64,000 bases of DNA. Origin: CAVVTR01 sp963751245 (GTDB lineage: Bacteria; Acidobacteriota; Thermoanaerobaculia; Thermoanaerobaculales; Thermoanaerobaculaceae). Location: positions 62,001 to 126,000 of the forward strand of contig CAVVTR010000007.1 in the NCBI GenBank assembly GCA_963751245.1. The letters run 5' to 3'. Shown here in pieces: positions 51,968 through 62,737 of this stretch (within the stretch, counting starts at the first letter, position 1; every line of letters starts with the position of its first letter). Made by a program: the position numbers and the translations under genes. The notes beneath the pieces are model-generated. The model saw only the letters and a list, made by a program, of their open reading frames with translations, ran no database searches and was not told where the DNA came from.

Positions 51968-53695
51968 TCAGCGGCGGGTGAAACGGCGGCCGATGGCGCG
52001 CGCGAGCATGCGCACCCGCTCCGGCCAGGGCAGCCGGACGAAGTTGGTCGCCACCACGCCCCGGGTGAAGAACGTCTTGCGGGAGTAGTCGATGGGCACC
52101 TCCACCATGACCGGGATGCCGGTGCGGGTCAGGCCCAGCGCCTCGGACAGCGTGCGGTGGAGATCGGCGTCCCCGGTGATCTTGAGGTAGCGGCACCCGG
52201 CGGCCCGCGCGAAGTCCTCCACCTGGTAGGGCGGCAGCACCGAGCAGGTGGCGCGGTTCAGCGTGGTGCGCTGGAACTGCGCGATCTGCGCCAGCTCGCC
52301 GTCGCGGAGCACGCACACCAGCGGAGCGGCGCGGTAGGCGGCCGCCGTGAGCAGCTCGAGGCCCGTCATGAGCAGAGCCCCGTCCCCGGCGAGGGCGACC
52401 ACGTCGCGGCCGGGGTTGGCGAACGCCGCGCCGACGGCGGCGGGGACCGCGTAGCCCATGCAGGAGTAGTCCACCGGCGCCAGGAAGCAGCCCGGCCGGG
52501 TGAGCCTCAGGTGCTCCATGGCGAGGAAGGTGCCGTTGCCGCTGTCGGCGGTGAAGACGGCGTCGTGCCCGGCGAGCTCCTGAAGGGCGCCGAACAAGGC
52601 GTGGGGCGTCACGCGGTCCCGCGCGCCCGGCGCGCTCCAGGCCGCCAGCACCTCCCGGTGCCCCGCCGCGATCTCCCCCTCCAGCGCCGCGTCCCGCCCG
52701 CGGTGGGGGAGCCTCTCCAGGAGCGCCGCGAGGAAGGCGCCCGCGTCCGCGGTGACGCTCTGCGCCGCCGGGACGTTACGGCCGAACACGTCCGGGTCGA
52801 TGTCCACGTGCACGAGCGTCCCGGCGGGGGGCTCGGCCCCGTAGCTGGCGGTCGCCACCTCCCCGAAGCGGCAGCCGACCGCCAGCATCCCGTCGCACCT
52901 CTCCACCACGCGCCGCACGAACGCCGGTGCCGAGGCTCCGAAGCCGTTCCACAGGAACAGCGGGTGGTCCTCCGGGAACACCCCCTTGCCGGAGATGGTG
53001 GTGACCACGGGCGCGCCCAGCCTCTCGGCCAGGGCGAGGGCCGCCGGCGCGGCGTGGCGGACGCCCAGCCCGAGGTAGAGCACCGGGTGGCGGGCGCGCC
53101 CCAGGCGGGCGGCCACCTCCTCGAGCTCGGCCTCCGCCGGGACGGGAGGCGCGGCGGCCTCCTCCTCGAAGGCGAGGCGGTCCACGTGCTGGGTGAGCAG
53201 GTAGAGGTTGGCGGGGACCTCCACCGCCACGGGCCCGGGGACGCCGCTGCGCGCGATGCGGAACGCCCGGCGCACGGCCGGGTAGAGCTCCCCGGCCTCG
53301 CGCACGGCCAGCACGGCCTTGGTCACCGGCCGGAGCACCGCGAGCTGGTCGATGGCGTGGAGCTGGTAGGCGCGGCCCGTGTCGGAGCGGATGCCGCAGG
53401 CGAGCACCACCATCGGCACCGTATCGAGGAACGCCTCGGCGATGCCGGACAGCGCGTGGGTCACGCCGGCGCCGGGGACCACGTTGACGACCCCCACCTG
53501 CTCCGACGAGCTGGAAATGCCGCAGGCCAGGAACGAGGCCGCCTGCTCGCTGGTGACCAGCACCGGGGTCACCGTCCCGGAGCGCTCCAGCGCGTCGTAG
53601 AGCTCGATGTTGTGGGTGCCCGGGATGCCGAAGGCGTGCGTCACGCCCTCGTCCTCGAGCGCGCGCACCACCAGCTCGGCGCCCCTCACCTTCAT
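51968..53695 (-). CDS. TPP-dependent acetolactate synthase-like enzyme
   Basis: The 575-residue protein has three TPP-enzyme domains. The catalytic Glu50 is in VTSEQAASF, and the C-terminal GDGALLMTGLELLTAA holds the start of the TPP motif. The metal-binding Asn expected about 25 residues on is replaced: the sequence reads CVLRDGELAQI, with Asp where Asn is usual. The family includes acetolactate synthase, benzoylformate decarboxylase and related 2-oxoacid enzymes; the substrate is not determined. Its ATG overlaps the stop of the GMC oxidoreductase by four bases. Confidence 0.82.
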   Translation of the reverse strand: MKVRGAELVVRALEDEGVTHAFGIPGTHNIELYDALERSGTVTPVLVTSEQAASFLACGISSSSEQVGVVNVVPGAGVTHALSGIAEAFLDTVPMVVLACGIRSDTGRAYQLHAIDQLAVLRPVTKAVLAVREAGELYPAVRRAFRIARSGVPGPVAVEVPANLYLLTQHVDRLAFEEEAAAPPVPAEAELEEVAARLGRARHPVLYLGLGVRHAAPAALALAERLGAPVVTTISGKGVFPEDHPLFLWNGFGASAPAFVRRVVERCDGMLAVGCRFGEVATASYGAEPPAGTLVHVDIDPDVFGRNVPAAQSVTADAGAFLAALLERLPHRGRDAALEGEIAAGHREVLAAWSAPGARDRVTPHALFGALQELAGHDAVFTADSGNGTFLAMEHLRLTRPGCFLAPVDYSCMGYAVPAAVGAAFANPGRDVVALAGDGALLMTGLELLTAAAYRAAPLVCVLRDGELAQIAQFQRTTLNRATCSVLPPYQVEDFARAAGCRYLKITGDADLHRTLSEALGLTRTGIPVMVEVPIDYSRKTFFTRGVVATNFVRLPWPERVRMLARAIGRRFTRR

Positions 53696-55191
53696 GAGGC
53701 GAGCAGCTCCGGCGCGGACGCCCGGATGCGCTCCGCGGCGCGGTTGGCGAACGCCATGATGGTCAGGTACGGGTTGATCTCCGCCGAGGACGGGAAGAGG
53801 CTGGCGTCGGCCACGAAGAGCCAGGGCACGCCGTGCACCTGTCCCCAGACGTCGGTGACGGAGTCGGCGGGGCCCGTCCCCATGCGGCAGCCGCCCATGA
53901 GGTGGGCGCTGGACACCGAGACCCGGCCGAGCTGGAGCCGGTCCAGGGTGATGAGCTCGTCGAGGCTCCCCGCCTCCTCGCGCTCGATGAGGAAGGTGCG
54001 CCCGGCCGGGGCGTGCACCCGCCGGGCCCCCGCCGCGAAGAAGATCCGCGCCGACACGCGCATGGACTCCACCAGGGCGCGCTTCACGCCGTCGGTGAAC
54101 GTGTAGTGGACGACGGGATCGCCGTTGCGGTCCACGGTGACGCGGTTGCCGGGCAGGGCGGGGTCGGTGGCCAGCACCAGGATCATCTGCAGCCGGTCCA
54201 TGTGGCGCATGAGCGCGCTGTGCCCGGGGCCGAACCCGGCCAGGTTCTTGGCGGTGGTGAACGGGAAGTACATGCAGGTTTCGAGGAGGAACCCCGCCTC
54301 GGCGAACTGGTCGCAGTAGTAGCTCTTGGGGTGCCCGAAGTAGTTGGTGATCGGCCGGTCGTGCTGGCCCACCAGGATGAGCGCCGGGTGGGCCGTGAAG
54401 TAGCGCCCCAGGGCGGGGAGGCGAACGGGCAGGCGGGAGCGCAGGAGCAGGGCGGGGGAGTTCACGGCGCCGGCGGCGACCACGATGATCTTCGCGGAGA
54501 TCCGGTACCGTCCCGGCTCCCAGGCCGAGGGCAGGCCGAACGGCGGGTTGGCGACGGTGGCGGTGCACTCCCGCTGGCCGATGGAGTCCACCCGGCAGTT
54601 GGTGACGATCTCCACCCCGCGCTGCTCCGCCGCGGGCAGCTGGACCCGGAGCGTCCCCTGCTTGGCCGCGTTGGGGCAGCCCAGGTTGCACATCCCGGAG
54701 CCCTTGCACCCCTTCAGGTTGACGGGGAACTGCTCCACCCGGTAGCCCAGGGCCCGGCAGCCCTCGCGGAACAGCCTGTTGTTGTCGTTGATGAACGGCT
54801 CCTCCAGGAGGTGGACGTTGTTCTCGCCGACGTACTGCTCACAGCGGCGGCGCAGGTCGTCCGCCTCGAGGCCGGGTACGCCCCAGCGCTCGACGGTGGC
54901 CCCGGGGATGGTCAGGGAGGTCCCCGTGTACACCACGGTGGAGCCTCCCAGGGCGCGGGCGAACGCCAGCGTCATGGTGCCCTCCGCGGTGAGGAAGCCG
55001 CCGTCGTCGAAGTAGAGCTTGCGGGCCATCTCGAGCTCCCGGCCCGTGTACTCCTCCTCGGCCAGGCGCGGCCCCCACTCCAGCACCGCGATGCGCACCC
55101 CGTCCCGGCACAAGGGGGCGAGCTCCTGCGCCACCGTGCCCCCGCCGGCTCCCGAGCCGATGATCACGATGTCGTAGGCGGCCTCACGCAT
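53692..55191 (-). CDS. GMC family FAD-dependent oxidoreductase
   Basis: The 499-residue protein has the FAD-binding IIGSGAGGGTVAQEL, ALGGSTVVYTGTS, a cysteine-rich GCKGSGMCNLGCPNAAKQG, and the C-terminal GMC segment SSAHLMGGCRMG with NPYLTIMAFANR. GMC enzymes oxidise alcohols or sugars to carbonyls. There is no signal peptide. I chose the ATG at 55191 rather than 55203, both overlapping the upstream small-subunit gene. Pairing with a gluconate-dehydrogenase-3-like subunit is common for multi-subunit GMC dehydrogenases. Confidence 0.88.
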   Translation of the reverse strand: MREAAYDIVIIGSGAGGGTVAQELAPLCRDGVRIAVLEWGPRLAEEEYTGRELEMARKLYFDDGGFLTAEGTMTLAFARALGGSTVVYTGTSLTIPGATVERWGVPGLEADDLRRRCEQYVGENNVHLLEEPFINDNNRLFREGCRALGYRVEQFPVNLKGCKGSGMCNLGCPNAAKQGTLRVQLPAAEQRGVEIVTNCRVDSIGQRECTATVANPPFGLPSAWEPGRYRISAKIIVVAAGAVNSPALLLRSRLPVRLPALGRYFTAHPALILVGQHDRPITNYFGHPKSYYCDQFAEAGFLLETCMYFPFTTAKNLAGFGPGHSALMRHMDRLQMILVLATDPALPGNRVTVDRNGDPVVHYTFTDGVKRALVESMRVSARIFFAAGARRVHAPAGRTFLIEREEAGSLDELITLDRLQLGRVSVSSAHLMGGCRMGTGPADSVTDVWGQVHGVPWLFVADASLFPSSAEINPYLTIMAFANRAAERIRASAPELLAS

Positions 55192-55591
55192 GAAGCCTCG
55201 CATTGCCGTCGAACGACGGCGTGTAGCCGATGCCCGCCCCCACCCCGGGGCGGGCGTAGTAGCCCATGAAGCTCAGCGCCTTCACGCCCCAGAACCCTTT
55301 GCGGAGCAGCGTGAGCGGGGCGTTCTCGAACCAGCGGAGCGCGGCCTCCCGCCGCGCCGGGGCGAGGCGGTCGAGGGGAGCGCCCCAGCGCGCCACCGGC
55401 GCCAGCCGCAGCACCGTGAGGAAGAGGGAGAGCTGCCGCCGCACCCCGGCCGGCCGCGCCGCCAGGGCGTCCTCCACGATGGCTCTGAAGGCGCGCCGCT
55501 CCTCAGCATCGAGCGACGCGGCCTCGGGGACGATGGCCTCGGCGGTGCGCAGCAGGAAGGTGAGCTTCGACTCCGGAATTGTTTTCACCAC
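55184..55591 (-). CDS. Gluconate 2-dehydrogenase subunit 3-like protein
   Basis: The 135-residue protein resembles the small helical subunit 3 of gluconate/GMC dehydrogenases: TFLLRTAEAIVPEAASLDAEE, FLTVLRLAP and a C-terminal KALSFMGYYA. No Tat signal is present, unlike many homologues, consistent with a cytosolic complex. The start is a GTG at 55591 or the adjacent 55588; the ribosome-binding site is weak. Its 3' end overlaps the GMC oxidoreductase start. Confidence 0.7.
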   Translation of the reverse strand: MVKTIPESKLTFLLRTAEAIVPEAASLDAEERRAFRAIVEDALAARPAGVRRQLSLFLTVLRLAPVARWGAPLDRLAPARREAALRWFENAPLTLLRKGFWGVKALSFMGYYARPGVGAGIGYTPSFDGNARLHA

Positions 55592-55684
55592 GGCATTACA
55601 GCACCCGCCTGCGTCGCGATGCAAACGAAACGACGGCCGGAGACGGCACCGCCGCCTCCGGCCGTCGGCCACCGGGCCGCCGGG

Positions 55685-56173
55685 CTACTCGCGGGCGCCC
55701 AGGCTGCGGTCCATGCCCAGCAGCGCCGCCACGTTGTCGCCCGCGAGCTTGAGATGGGCGACGATGGGCTCCAGCGCCGCCTCCTCCTCCACCTGCTCGG
55801 TGACGAACCACTGCAGGAAGGCGTGGGTGGCGTGGTCCTTCCCCGTGTACGCCTTCTCCACCAGGGCACCGATGCGCGCGGTGACCTCCCGCTCGTGGGC
55901 GAGGGAAGCCTCGAACAGCGCCAGGGGCGAGGCCCACTCGGCGGGGGGCTCGGCGATGGCGGGCAGGCGTACGCGGCCGCCGCGCTCCGTGACGTAGCCG
56001 AAGATCTTCATCGCGTGGGTCATCTCCTCCTGGGCCTGCTTGCGCATCCATGCCCCCATGCCGCTCCAGTTCCCCGCCTCGCACCAGGACGACATGGCCA
56101 GGTAGAGGTAGAACGAGTAGAGCTCGGCGTTGATCTGGTCGTTGAGGGCCTTCTCCATGGGCTTTCCGATCAT
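55685..56173 (-). CDS. ftn: Ferritin (FtnA type)
   Basis: This 162-residue non-haem ferritin has the ferroxidase ligands Glu17, Glu50 and His53 (EEMTHAMK), with the later Glu and the EQVEEEA segment in place. It oxidises and stores iron in a 24-subunit shell. AGAAGGAGG precedes the ATG at 56173. It is transcribed away from malQ. There is no obvious Fur-like box in the short upstream gap. Confidence 0.94.
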   Translation of the reverse strand: MIGKPMEKALNDQINAELYSFYLYLAMSSWCEAGNWSGMGAWMRKQAQEEMTHAMKIFGYVTERGGRVRLPAIAEPPAEWASPLALFEASLAHEREVTARIGALVEKAYTGKDHATHAFLQWFVTEQVEEEAALEPIVAHLKLAGDNVAALLGMDRSLGARE

Positions 56174-56325
56174 CGGGACATCCTCCTTCTGTCAGCGGGG
56201 ACAACGTCACCCCGACGTCATCCCTTCCCGCCCGCCGAGCGGGACCGGCGACGCCGTCCGGCCCCTGCGGCCGTGGCGTCGGCATGGCGCAGCCCCTCCC
56301 GCCGGCACGCGCCCGCCCCCGCTGG

Positions 56326-56331
56326 TAGACT
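56326..56331 (+). promoter_or_regulatory. TAGACT box before the malQ leader ORF
   Basis: TAGACT lies 8 bases before an ATG at 56340, as with several other genes in this window where a TANNNT box stands close to the start codon. No -35 is convincing. Confidence 0.35.
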
Positions 56332-56339
56332 TGCCTTCC

Positions 56340-56398
56340 ATGCGGCACGCCCGTTCCGACCGTCCGGAGACCCGGCCGGCACACCGGGGAGACCGCCG

Positions 56399-56402
<4 letters not shown>
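56340..56402 (+). CDS. Putative 20-residue arginine-rich leader ORF of malQ
   Basis: A tiny ORF starts at ATG 56340, right after a TAGACT box, and its TGA (56400-56402) overlaps the malQ GTG (56399-56401). It has seven arginines in twenty residues. It may couple translation of malQ to ribosome passage, or be noise in a GC-rich gap. The exact GTGA junction is the same kind seen between genuine genes here. Confidence 0.35.
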
Positions 56403-57891
<1,489 letters not shown>

Positions 57892-57895
<4 letters not shown>

Positions 57896-58722
57896 AGACT
57901 CTCGGGCGCCTTCTCCGCCCCGGTACCGTGGACGACCTCCTCCAGCATGCGGCATTCCACCTCGTGGGATTCGCCGTCGCCGTGCTCCCCGAGCGGGTCA
58001 AGGTCAAGCTCCCGTGGTGCGAGTACAGCACCGTCTCCGCCCACGTCGCCTCGGGCGTGTCCGAGGTGCTCGGCGGCGTGGCCCTGTTCGGGGCGGGGCT
58101 GCTGCCCTACGTGACCTCCTTCAGCCGCGGGGCCGGCTACACCTACGTCGCCCACCAGCCGACCCTGCACCACTCCGACTTCTTCGCCGTCGGGGCGCTC
58201 GGGTACCTGAGCTACCTCCTGCATCCGGTGGCGATTGTGAGCCTCTACGTCCTCGGCGAGGGCACCGTCCGGGCCCTCGACGCGGCGCTCACGGGGCGCC
58301 GCCTCGGGCTCGCCTTCCTGTCCGTGCCCCACTGGGTGTTCCTGCGGCTCCGGCGCCTCGCCGCGAAATCCCGCCTGGAGCACGACCTCGGCCCGGCGCG
58401 CCCCGACGTCGTGCTCCTCCCCGAGGCCACCCCCGACGGAAGGCTGGTCATCGTCAGCCGGGACCGCAAGGAGTGGTCCGACGTCCAGGTGGTGGAGCTC
58501 GGGGGCCGCTTCTACCAGCTCACCGCGGTGGAGCTGGTGCGCGAGGGGGCCCTGCTCTCGTGGCGCTACCGCTTCCGCACCCTCGACCCCGCCGAGATCA
58601 TCCGCGGCGACGTGGTGCGCCTGGAGGCGCCACGGGCGCCCCGTCCCCGGCAGGGCGGGGACCCGGCACCGCCGGGGGAGCCGCGCCACCCCCTCACCGG
58701 CCGCCTCGTCCGCCGCCGCTGA
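57892..58722 (+). CDS. Membrane protein of unknown function, coupled to malQ
   Basis: I do not recognise this 276-residue protein. It has hydrophobic segments around residues 18-33, 58-78 and 100-125, a basic loop, then a C-terminal soluble part (about 165-250) with VIVSRDRKEWSDVQVV and GRFYQLTAVELVREGALLSWRY that looks beta-rich. The end is Pro/Arg-rich. The GTG start overlaps the malQ stop (GTGA), so it is co-translated with malQ, although a link to glucan metabolism is only inferred. Confidence 0.75.
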
Positions 58723-58865
58723 CCGCGCGGCGTCGGAAACAAACCCGCCACCCCGGTGTTTGAAAGGAGCATGAGACTCCGGATCGACACCTGCCCGCAC
58801 CGCCGCCGCCCCGCCGCAGCGCCGCACCTTCTCCCGCAGACCGGTTGCCGGAAGGGAGATCCCCG

Positions 58866-60356
58866 ATGAAGGCCGCGCGTCCCGCCACGGTCGGGGCCCT
58901 CAGGGCCTCCGGCTACACGCCCCGGACGGTCAAGGCCGAGATCCGGGCCAACCTGATGGCGGCTCTCACCGGGGGCACGCCGCTGTTCCCGGGCATCGTC
59001 GGCTACGAGCGGACGGTGGTGCCGGGGATCGTGAACGCCCTCCTCGCCCGCCACGACTTCATCCTGCTCGGCCTGCGCGGCCAGGCGAAGACGCGCATCC
59101 TGCGCTCGCTCACATCCCTCCTCGACGAGGCCGTCCCGGTGCTGGCCGGCAGCGAGGTAAACGACGATCCGCTGGCCCCGGTGTCGGCGTGGGGCCGGAA
59201 GCTCGTCGCGGATGCGGCGGACGACGCGCCGGTGGCGTGGCTCGCGCGCGAGGCACGGTACAACGAGAAGCTGGCCACCCCGGACGTGTCCATCGCCGAC
59301 CTCATCGGTGACATCGACCCGATCAAGGCGGCCACGAGGAAGCTCACCTACGCCGATCCCGAGGTGATCCACTTCGGCATCATCCCGCGGACCAACCGGG
59401 GCGTGTTCGCCATCAACGAGCTCCCCGACCTCGTACCGCGGATCCAGGTCGGCCTCCTCAATATCCTGGAAGAGCGCGACATCCAGATCAGGGGCTTCCC
59501 CGTCCGCATGCCACTGGACGTGCTCATGGTGTTCTCCGCCAACCCCGAGGACTACACGAACCGGGGCAGCATCATCACGCCGCTCAAGGACCGCATCTCG
59601 TCGCAGATCCTCACCCACTACCCCAGGGACGCCGCCTCCGCCGCCGCCATCACCCACCAGGAGGCGTGGCAGGACCGGCAGGGGCCGCGGGTGGTGATCA
59701 CCGACGAGGTCCGGCTGCTCGTGGAGGGGATCACCATGGCGGCGAGGGAGAGCGAGCTGGTGGACCAGACCTCCGGGGTCAGCGCACGCATGTCCATCTC
59801 GGCCCTGGAGGTGCTCACCTCCAACCTGGAGCGCCGCGCGCTGCTCACCGGCGACGACCCCGTCTGGCCGAGGCTGTGCGACCTGCAGATGGTGCTTCCC
59901 GCCATCACCGGCAAGGTGGAGATGGTCTACGAGGGGGAGCAGCAGGGGCCGGAGGTGGTGGCGAGGCAGCTCATCGGCACCGCCGCGAAGGCCGCCTTCG
60001 AGGCCCGCTTCCCCCAGGTGGAGCGCGACACCGCGGAAGGGGCCCCCCGTGCCGAGCCGTACGCCTCCATCGTGGGGTGGTTCGCCGGCGGCAACTCGGT
60101 GACCCTCTCCGACGAGCAATCCTTCGCCGCGTTCGCCGCGGAGCTGCGCCGGGTGCCCGGCCTGTGGGAGCTCACGGGCTCGTCCGGGCGGGACGAGGAG
60201 CGGGCGCTCGCGGCGGAGCTGGTCCTGGAGGGGCTCCACCAGCACCTGCAGCTCGCCCGCGAGGACCTGGACAGCGCCGTCAGCTACAGGGAGATGGTGC
60301 GCTTCCACGTGCTCCACCGGGCCATCGGCCGCGAGGACCACGACGATGCCAACTGA
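58866..60356 (+). CDS. Magnesium chelatase ChlI/MoxR-like AAA ATPase
   Basis: This 496-residue AAA+ ATPase has an unusual Walker A GLRGQAKT (69-76), with Ala before the Lys, and a Walker B-like FAINELPDL (181-189), with Asn where Asp is usual. ILEERDIQIRGF and FSANPEDYTNRG (sensor region) are typical of the ChlI/MoxR group. Such proteins work with VWA proteins as chaperones for cofactor insertion or complex assembly. AAGGGAG precedes the ATG at 58866. The VWA gene follows after 43 bases. No bacteriochlorophyll genes are present. Confidence 0.88.
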   Translation: MKAARPATVGALRASGYTPRTVKAEIRANLMAALTGGTPLFPGIVGYERTVVPGIVNALLARHDFILLGLRGQAKTRILRSLTSLLDEAVPVLAGSEVNDDPLAPVSAWGRKLVADAADDAPVAWLAREARYNEKLATPDVSIADLIGDIDPIKAATRKLTYADPEVIHFGIIPRTNRGVFAINELPDLVPRIQVGLLNILEERDIQIRGFPVRMPLDVLMVFSANPEDYTNRGSIITPLKDRISSQILTHYPRDAASAAAITHQEAWQDRQGPRVVITDEVRLLVEGITMAARESELVDQTSGVSARMSISALEVLTSNLERRALLTGDDPVWPRLCDLQMVLPAITGKVEMVYEGEQQGPEVVARQLIGTAAKAAFEARFPQVERDTAEGAPRAEPYASIVGWFAGGNSVTLSDEQSFAAFAAELRRVPGLWELTGSSGRDEERALAAELVLEGLHQHLQLAREDLDSAVSYREMVRFHVLHRAIGREDHDDAN

Positions 60357-60399
60357 AGCGCCCACCGCCGCGGCCCACCGCCGCTGAGGAGCGGGGGCG

Positions 60400-61488
60400 A
60401 TGCGGCACCGCTACGCCTACCTGGACCCCGAGCTGGTCCGCTCCCTCACCGCGGGCATGGAGCTGCTGCGGCTCTTCAACACGCTGATCCTCGCCGCCGG
60501 CGGCGACGCGCAGCTCGCGGCGGAGTGGATGCGCGAGCTCAAGGGACGCGGGTTCATCGACCCCGCCACCGATCTCGAGGCTTTCCTCCGCGAGCTCGAG
60601 GACCGGCAGCTGGTGCAGCGCGACCCGGCGGGCGCGCTGCAGCTCGGCGCCGCCGGCCAGCGCCGGCTGCGCCAGGACGCCTTCGAGCAGGTCTTCGCGG
60701 GGCTGCGCCGCGGCGGCCCCGGCTACCACCCGGTCTCGGCGGCGGGGGAGGGGCGGGAGCGGCTCCCCGAGACCCGACCCTGGCGCTTCGGCGACGACAT
60801 CCACCGTATCGACGCCGTGCGCTCCACCCAGAACGCCCTCAAGCGCACCAGGGGCCGGCCGGAGCTGGCCGAGGAGGACCTCGAGGTGTTCGAGACCGAG
60901 CACCTGACCGCCTGCGCCACCGTGGTGGCCATCGACATCAGCCACTCCATGGTGCTCTACGGCGAGGACCGCATCACCCCCGCCAAGACGGTCGCCCTCG
61001 CCCTCACCGACCTCATCGAGCGGAAGTACCCCAGGGACGACCTCGGCGTCATCGTCTTCGGCGACCGGGCGGCGCGCATCGAGCCCGGGGGCATCGCGGC
61101 CATCCAGGCCGGTCCCTTCCACACCAACACCTGCGAGGCGCTGGAGGTGGCGCGGCGCATGCTCGCCCGCAAGAAGCAACCCAACAAGCAGATCATCCTC
61201 ATCACCGACGGCAAGCCGTCGGCGGTGACCGAGGCAGGCGGGATCTACAAGAACCCGTACGGCCTCGACCTCAAGATCGTGAACCGCACCCTGGAGGAGG
61301 CGGACCGCTGCCGGCGCAGCCGGGTGGTCATCACCACCTTCATGCTCGCCACCGATCCTCTGCTCCAGGACTTCGTCACCACCTTGACCCGGGCCAACCG
61401 GGGGCGCGCCTACTTCGCCTCGCCGTACAACCTGGGGGAGTTCATCCTCGAGGACTTCATCCGCCACCGGCGCCGCCGCGTCAACTGA
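60400..61488 (+). CDS. VWA domain protein, partner of the AAA ATPase
   Basis: The 362-residue protein has an N-terminal helical region and a C-terminal von Willebrand factor A domain. The MIDAS motif is DISHS (Asp179, Ser181, Ser183), with Thr in HTNTCEAL and Asp in LITDGKPS. It probably binds a metal-dependent partner and is acted on by the ATPase encoded just upstream, as in ChlI-ChlD or MoxR-VWA pairs. GAGGAGCGGGGGCG leads into the ATG at 60400. Confidence 0.88.
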   Translation: MRHRYAYLDPELVRSLTAGMELLRLFNTLILAAGGDAQLAAEWMRELKGRGFIDPATDLEAFLRELEDRQLVQRDPAGALQLGAAGQRRLRQDAFEQVFAGLRRGGPGYHPVSAAGEGRERLPETRPWRFGDDIHRIDAVRSTQNALKRTRGRPELAEEDLEVFETEHLTACATVVAIDISHSMVLYGEDRITPAKTVALALTDLIERKYPRDDLGVIVFGDRAARIEPGGIAAIQAGPFHTNTCEALEVARRMLARKKQPNKQIILITDGKPSAVTEAGGIYKNPYGLDLKIVNRTLEEADRCRRSRVVITTFMLATDPLLQDFVTTLTRANRGRAYFASPYNLGEFILEDFIRHRRRRVN

Positions 61489-61505
61489 GCGCGCGCCGGA
61501 CCGCC

Positions 61506-62648
61506 TCAGTGGAGCCAGCTGGCCACGGCGACGCCGATGAAGGTGGCGACGGCGTACCCCAGGGTCCCGCACAGGATGGCGGGGAGCACCAGCGCCTCCC
61601 AGCGCCGCGCCACGGCCATGGCGGCGGCGGTGGTGGGCCCGCCCATGTTGGCGTTGGACGCGATGACGATCTCCGCCAGGTCCAGCTTCAGAAGCCTGCC
61701 ACCCAGAAGGATCGTGGCCAGGTGGACAGTGAGGATCACGGCGGCGAACACGAACAGCACCGGACCCACCCGCAGCACGGTGGCCACGTTCGCGCTGGCG
61801 CCGATGGTGGCGAAGAAGACCTGCATGAGGAGCACACCGACCTCGTCCGCCCCGCCCGTCACACGCCCCAGCGACGGCACCAGCGTCGCGGCGGCCACGG
61901 TGATGGCGGTGATGACGAGGATGGCGGCGGTCCCCACCCCCCAGAAGCGGGCCAGCGCGTCCCCGAGGGCGCACACCACCGCGCTGCCGGCCACCGCGAA
62001 GGTCATCCCGGCGAGGGTCACGGGGCTCCGCGGTGTCGCCGCCGCGGCGGTCCCGGCGCCGTCCGCGTCCGCTTGCTCCTGGTGCCGGGTAGGGTAGCGG
62101 CGGGTCAGGAACGGCAGGGACGGCAGCGCGAACAGCACGAGGAAGTACACCGTCATCATGAGGTTGTCGGCGGCCACGCCGGCGGTGAGGAGGTCGCCGC
62201 CTTTCAGCCCCGTGGCGGCGGCGGTGGCGACGTAGTTGATGGAGCCGCCGATGTACGTGCTGCAGAAGATGCCCGCGAGCCTCCACCCCTCCGGCCCCAG
62301 CGGCACCAGCCGGAACGCGACGAGTGTGCCGAGGACCGTGCCCACGGCGCCCACCGCGAAGGCGACGAGGGTCGGTCCGGCCTCGCGCAGGATCCGCCTC
62401 AGGTCGGCGCGCACCAGCAGCAAGGGGATCGCGAGCGGCACCAGGTAGGACCACACCACGTCGTACGCCGGCGCCGAGGTGGGCAGCACGCCGAGGTTGG
62501 AGAGCACCACGGTGGTAGCCATGGTCACGACCGCCCCGGAGATCCGTCCCCCCCAGCGGGTCCGCTCCGACCACACGCCGAAGGCGGCGGCGGCGAGCAG
62601 GACGGCCCAGATCATCCAGTGCTGCGTCGGCGCGATGAGCGGCTGCAC
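61506..62648 (-). CDS. DUF819 family membrane protein
   Basis: The 380-residue protein has about ten or eleven membrane segments and matches the DUF819 family: LVPLAIPLLLVRADLR, FCSTYIGGSINYVATA, GVAADNLMMTVYF and ASNANMGGPTTAAAMA, which are internal repeat-like conserved motifs. Members are thought to be transporters, possibly for amino acids or ions, but the substrate is unproven. I chose the GTG at 62648 because GAGGGGGG lies upstream; an in-frame GTG at 62681 is possible. It is divergent from the MFS gene. Confidence 0.85.
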   Translation of the reverse strand: MQPLIAPTQHWMIWAVLLAAAAFGVWSERTRWGGRISGAVVTMATTVVLSNLGVLPTSAPAYDVVWSYLVPLAIPLLLVRADLRRILREAGPTLVAFAVGAVGTVLGTLVAFRLVPLGPEGWRLAGIFCSTYIGGSINYVATAAATGLKGGDLLTAGVAADNLMMTVYFLVLFALPSLPFLTRRYPTRHQEQADADGAGTAAAATPRSPVTLAGMTFAVAGSAVVCALGDALARFWGVGTAAILVITAITVAAATLVPSLGRVTGGADEVGVLLMQVFFATIGASANVATVLRVGPVLFVFAAVILTVHLATILLGGRLLKLDLAEIVIASNANMGGPTTAAAMAVARRWEALVLPAILCGTLGYAVATFIGVAVASWLH

Positions 62649-62737
62649 CCGATCCCCCCTCTTCCCGGACGCCCGCGCCACGGCGGCGTGCGGGCCCGGC
62701 GCTCCAAGGTAGGGTAACGTTGGTCAGGGATCAAACC

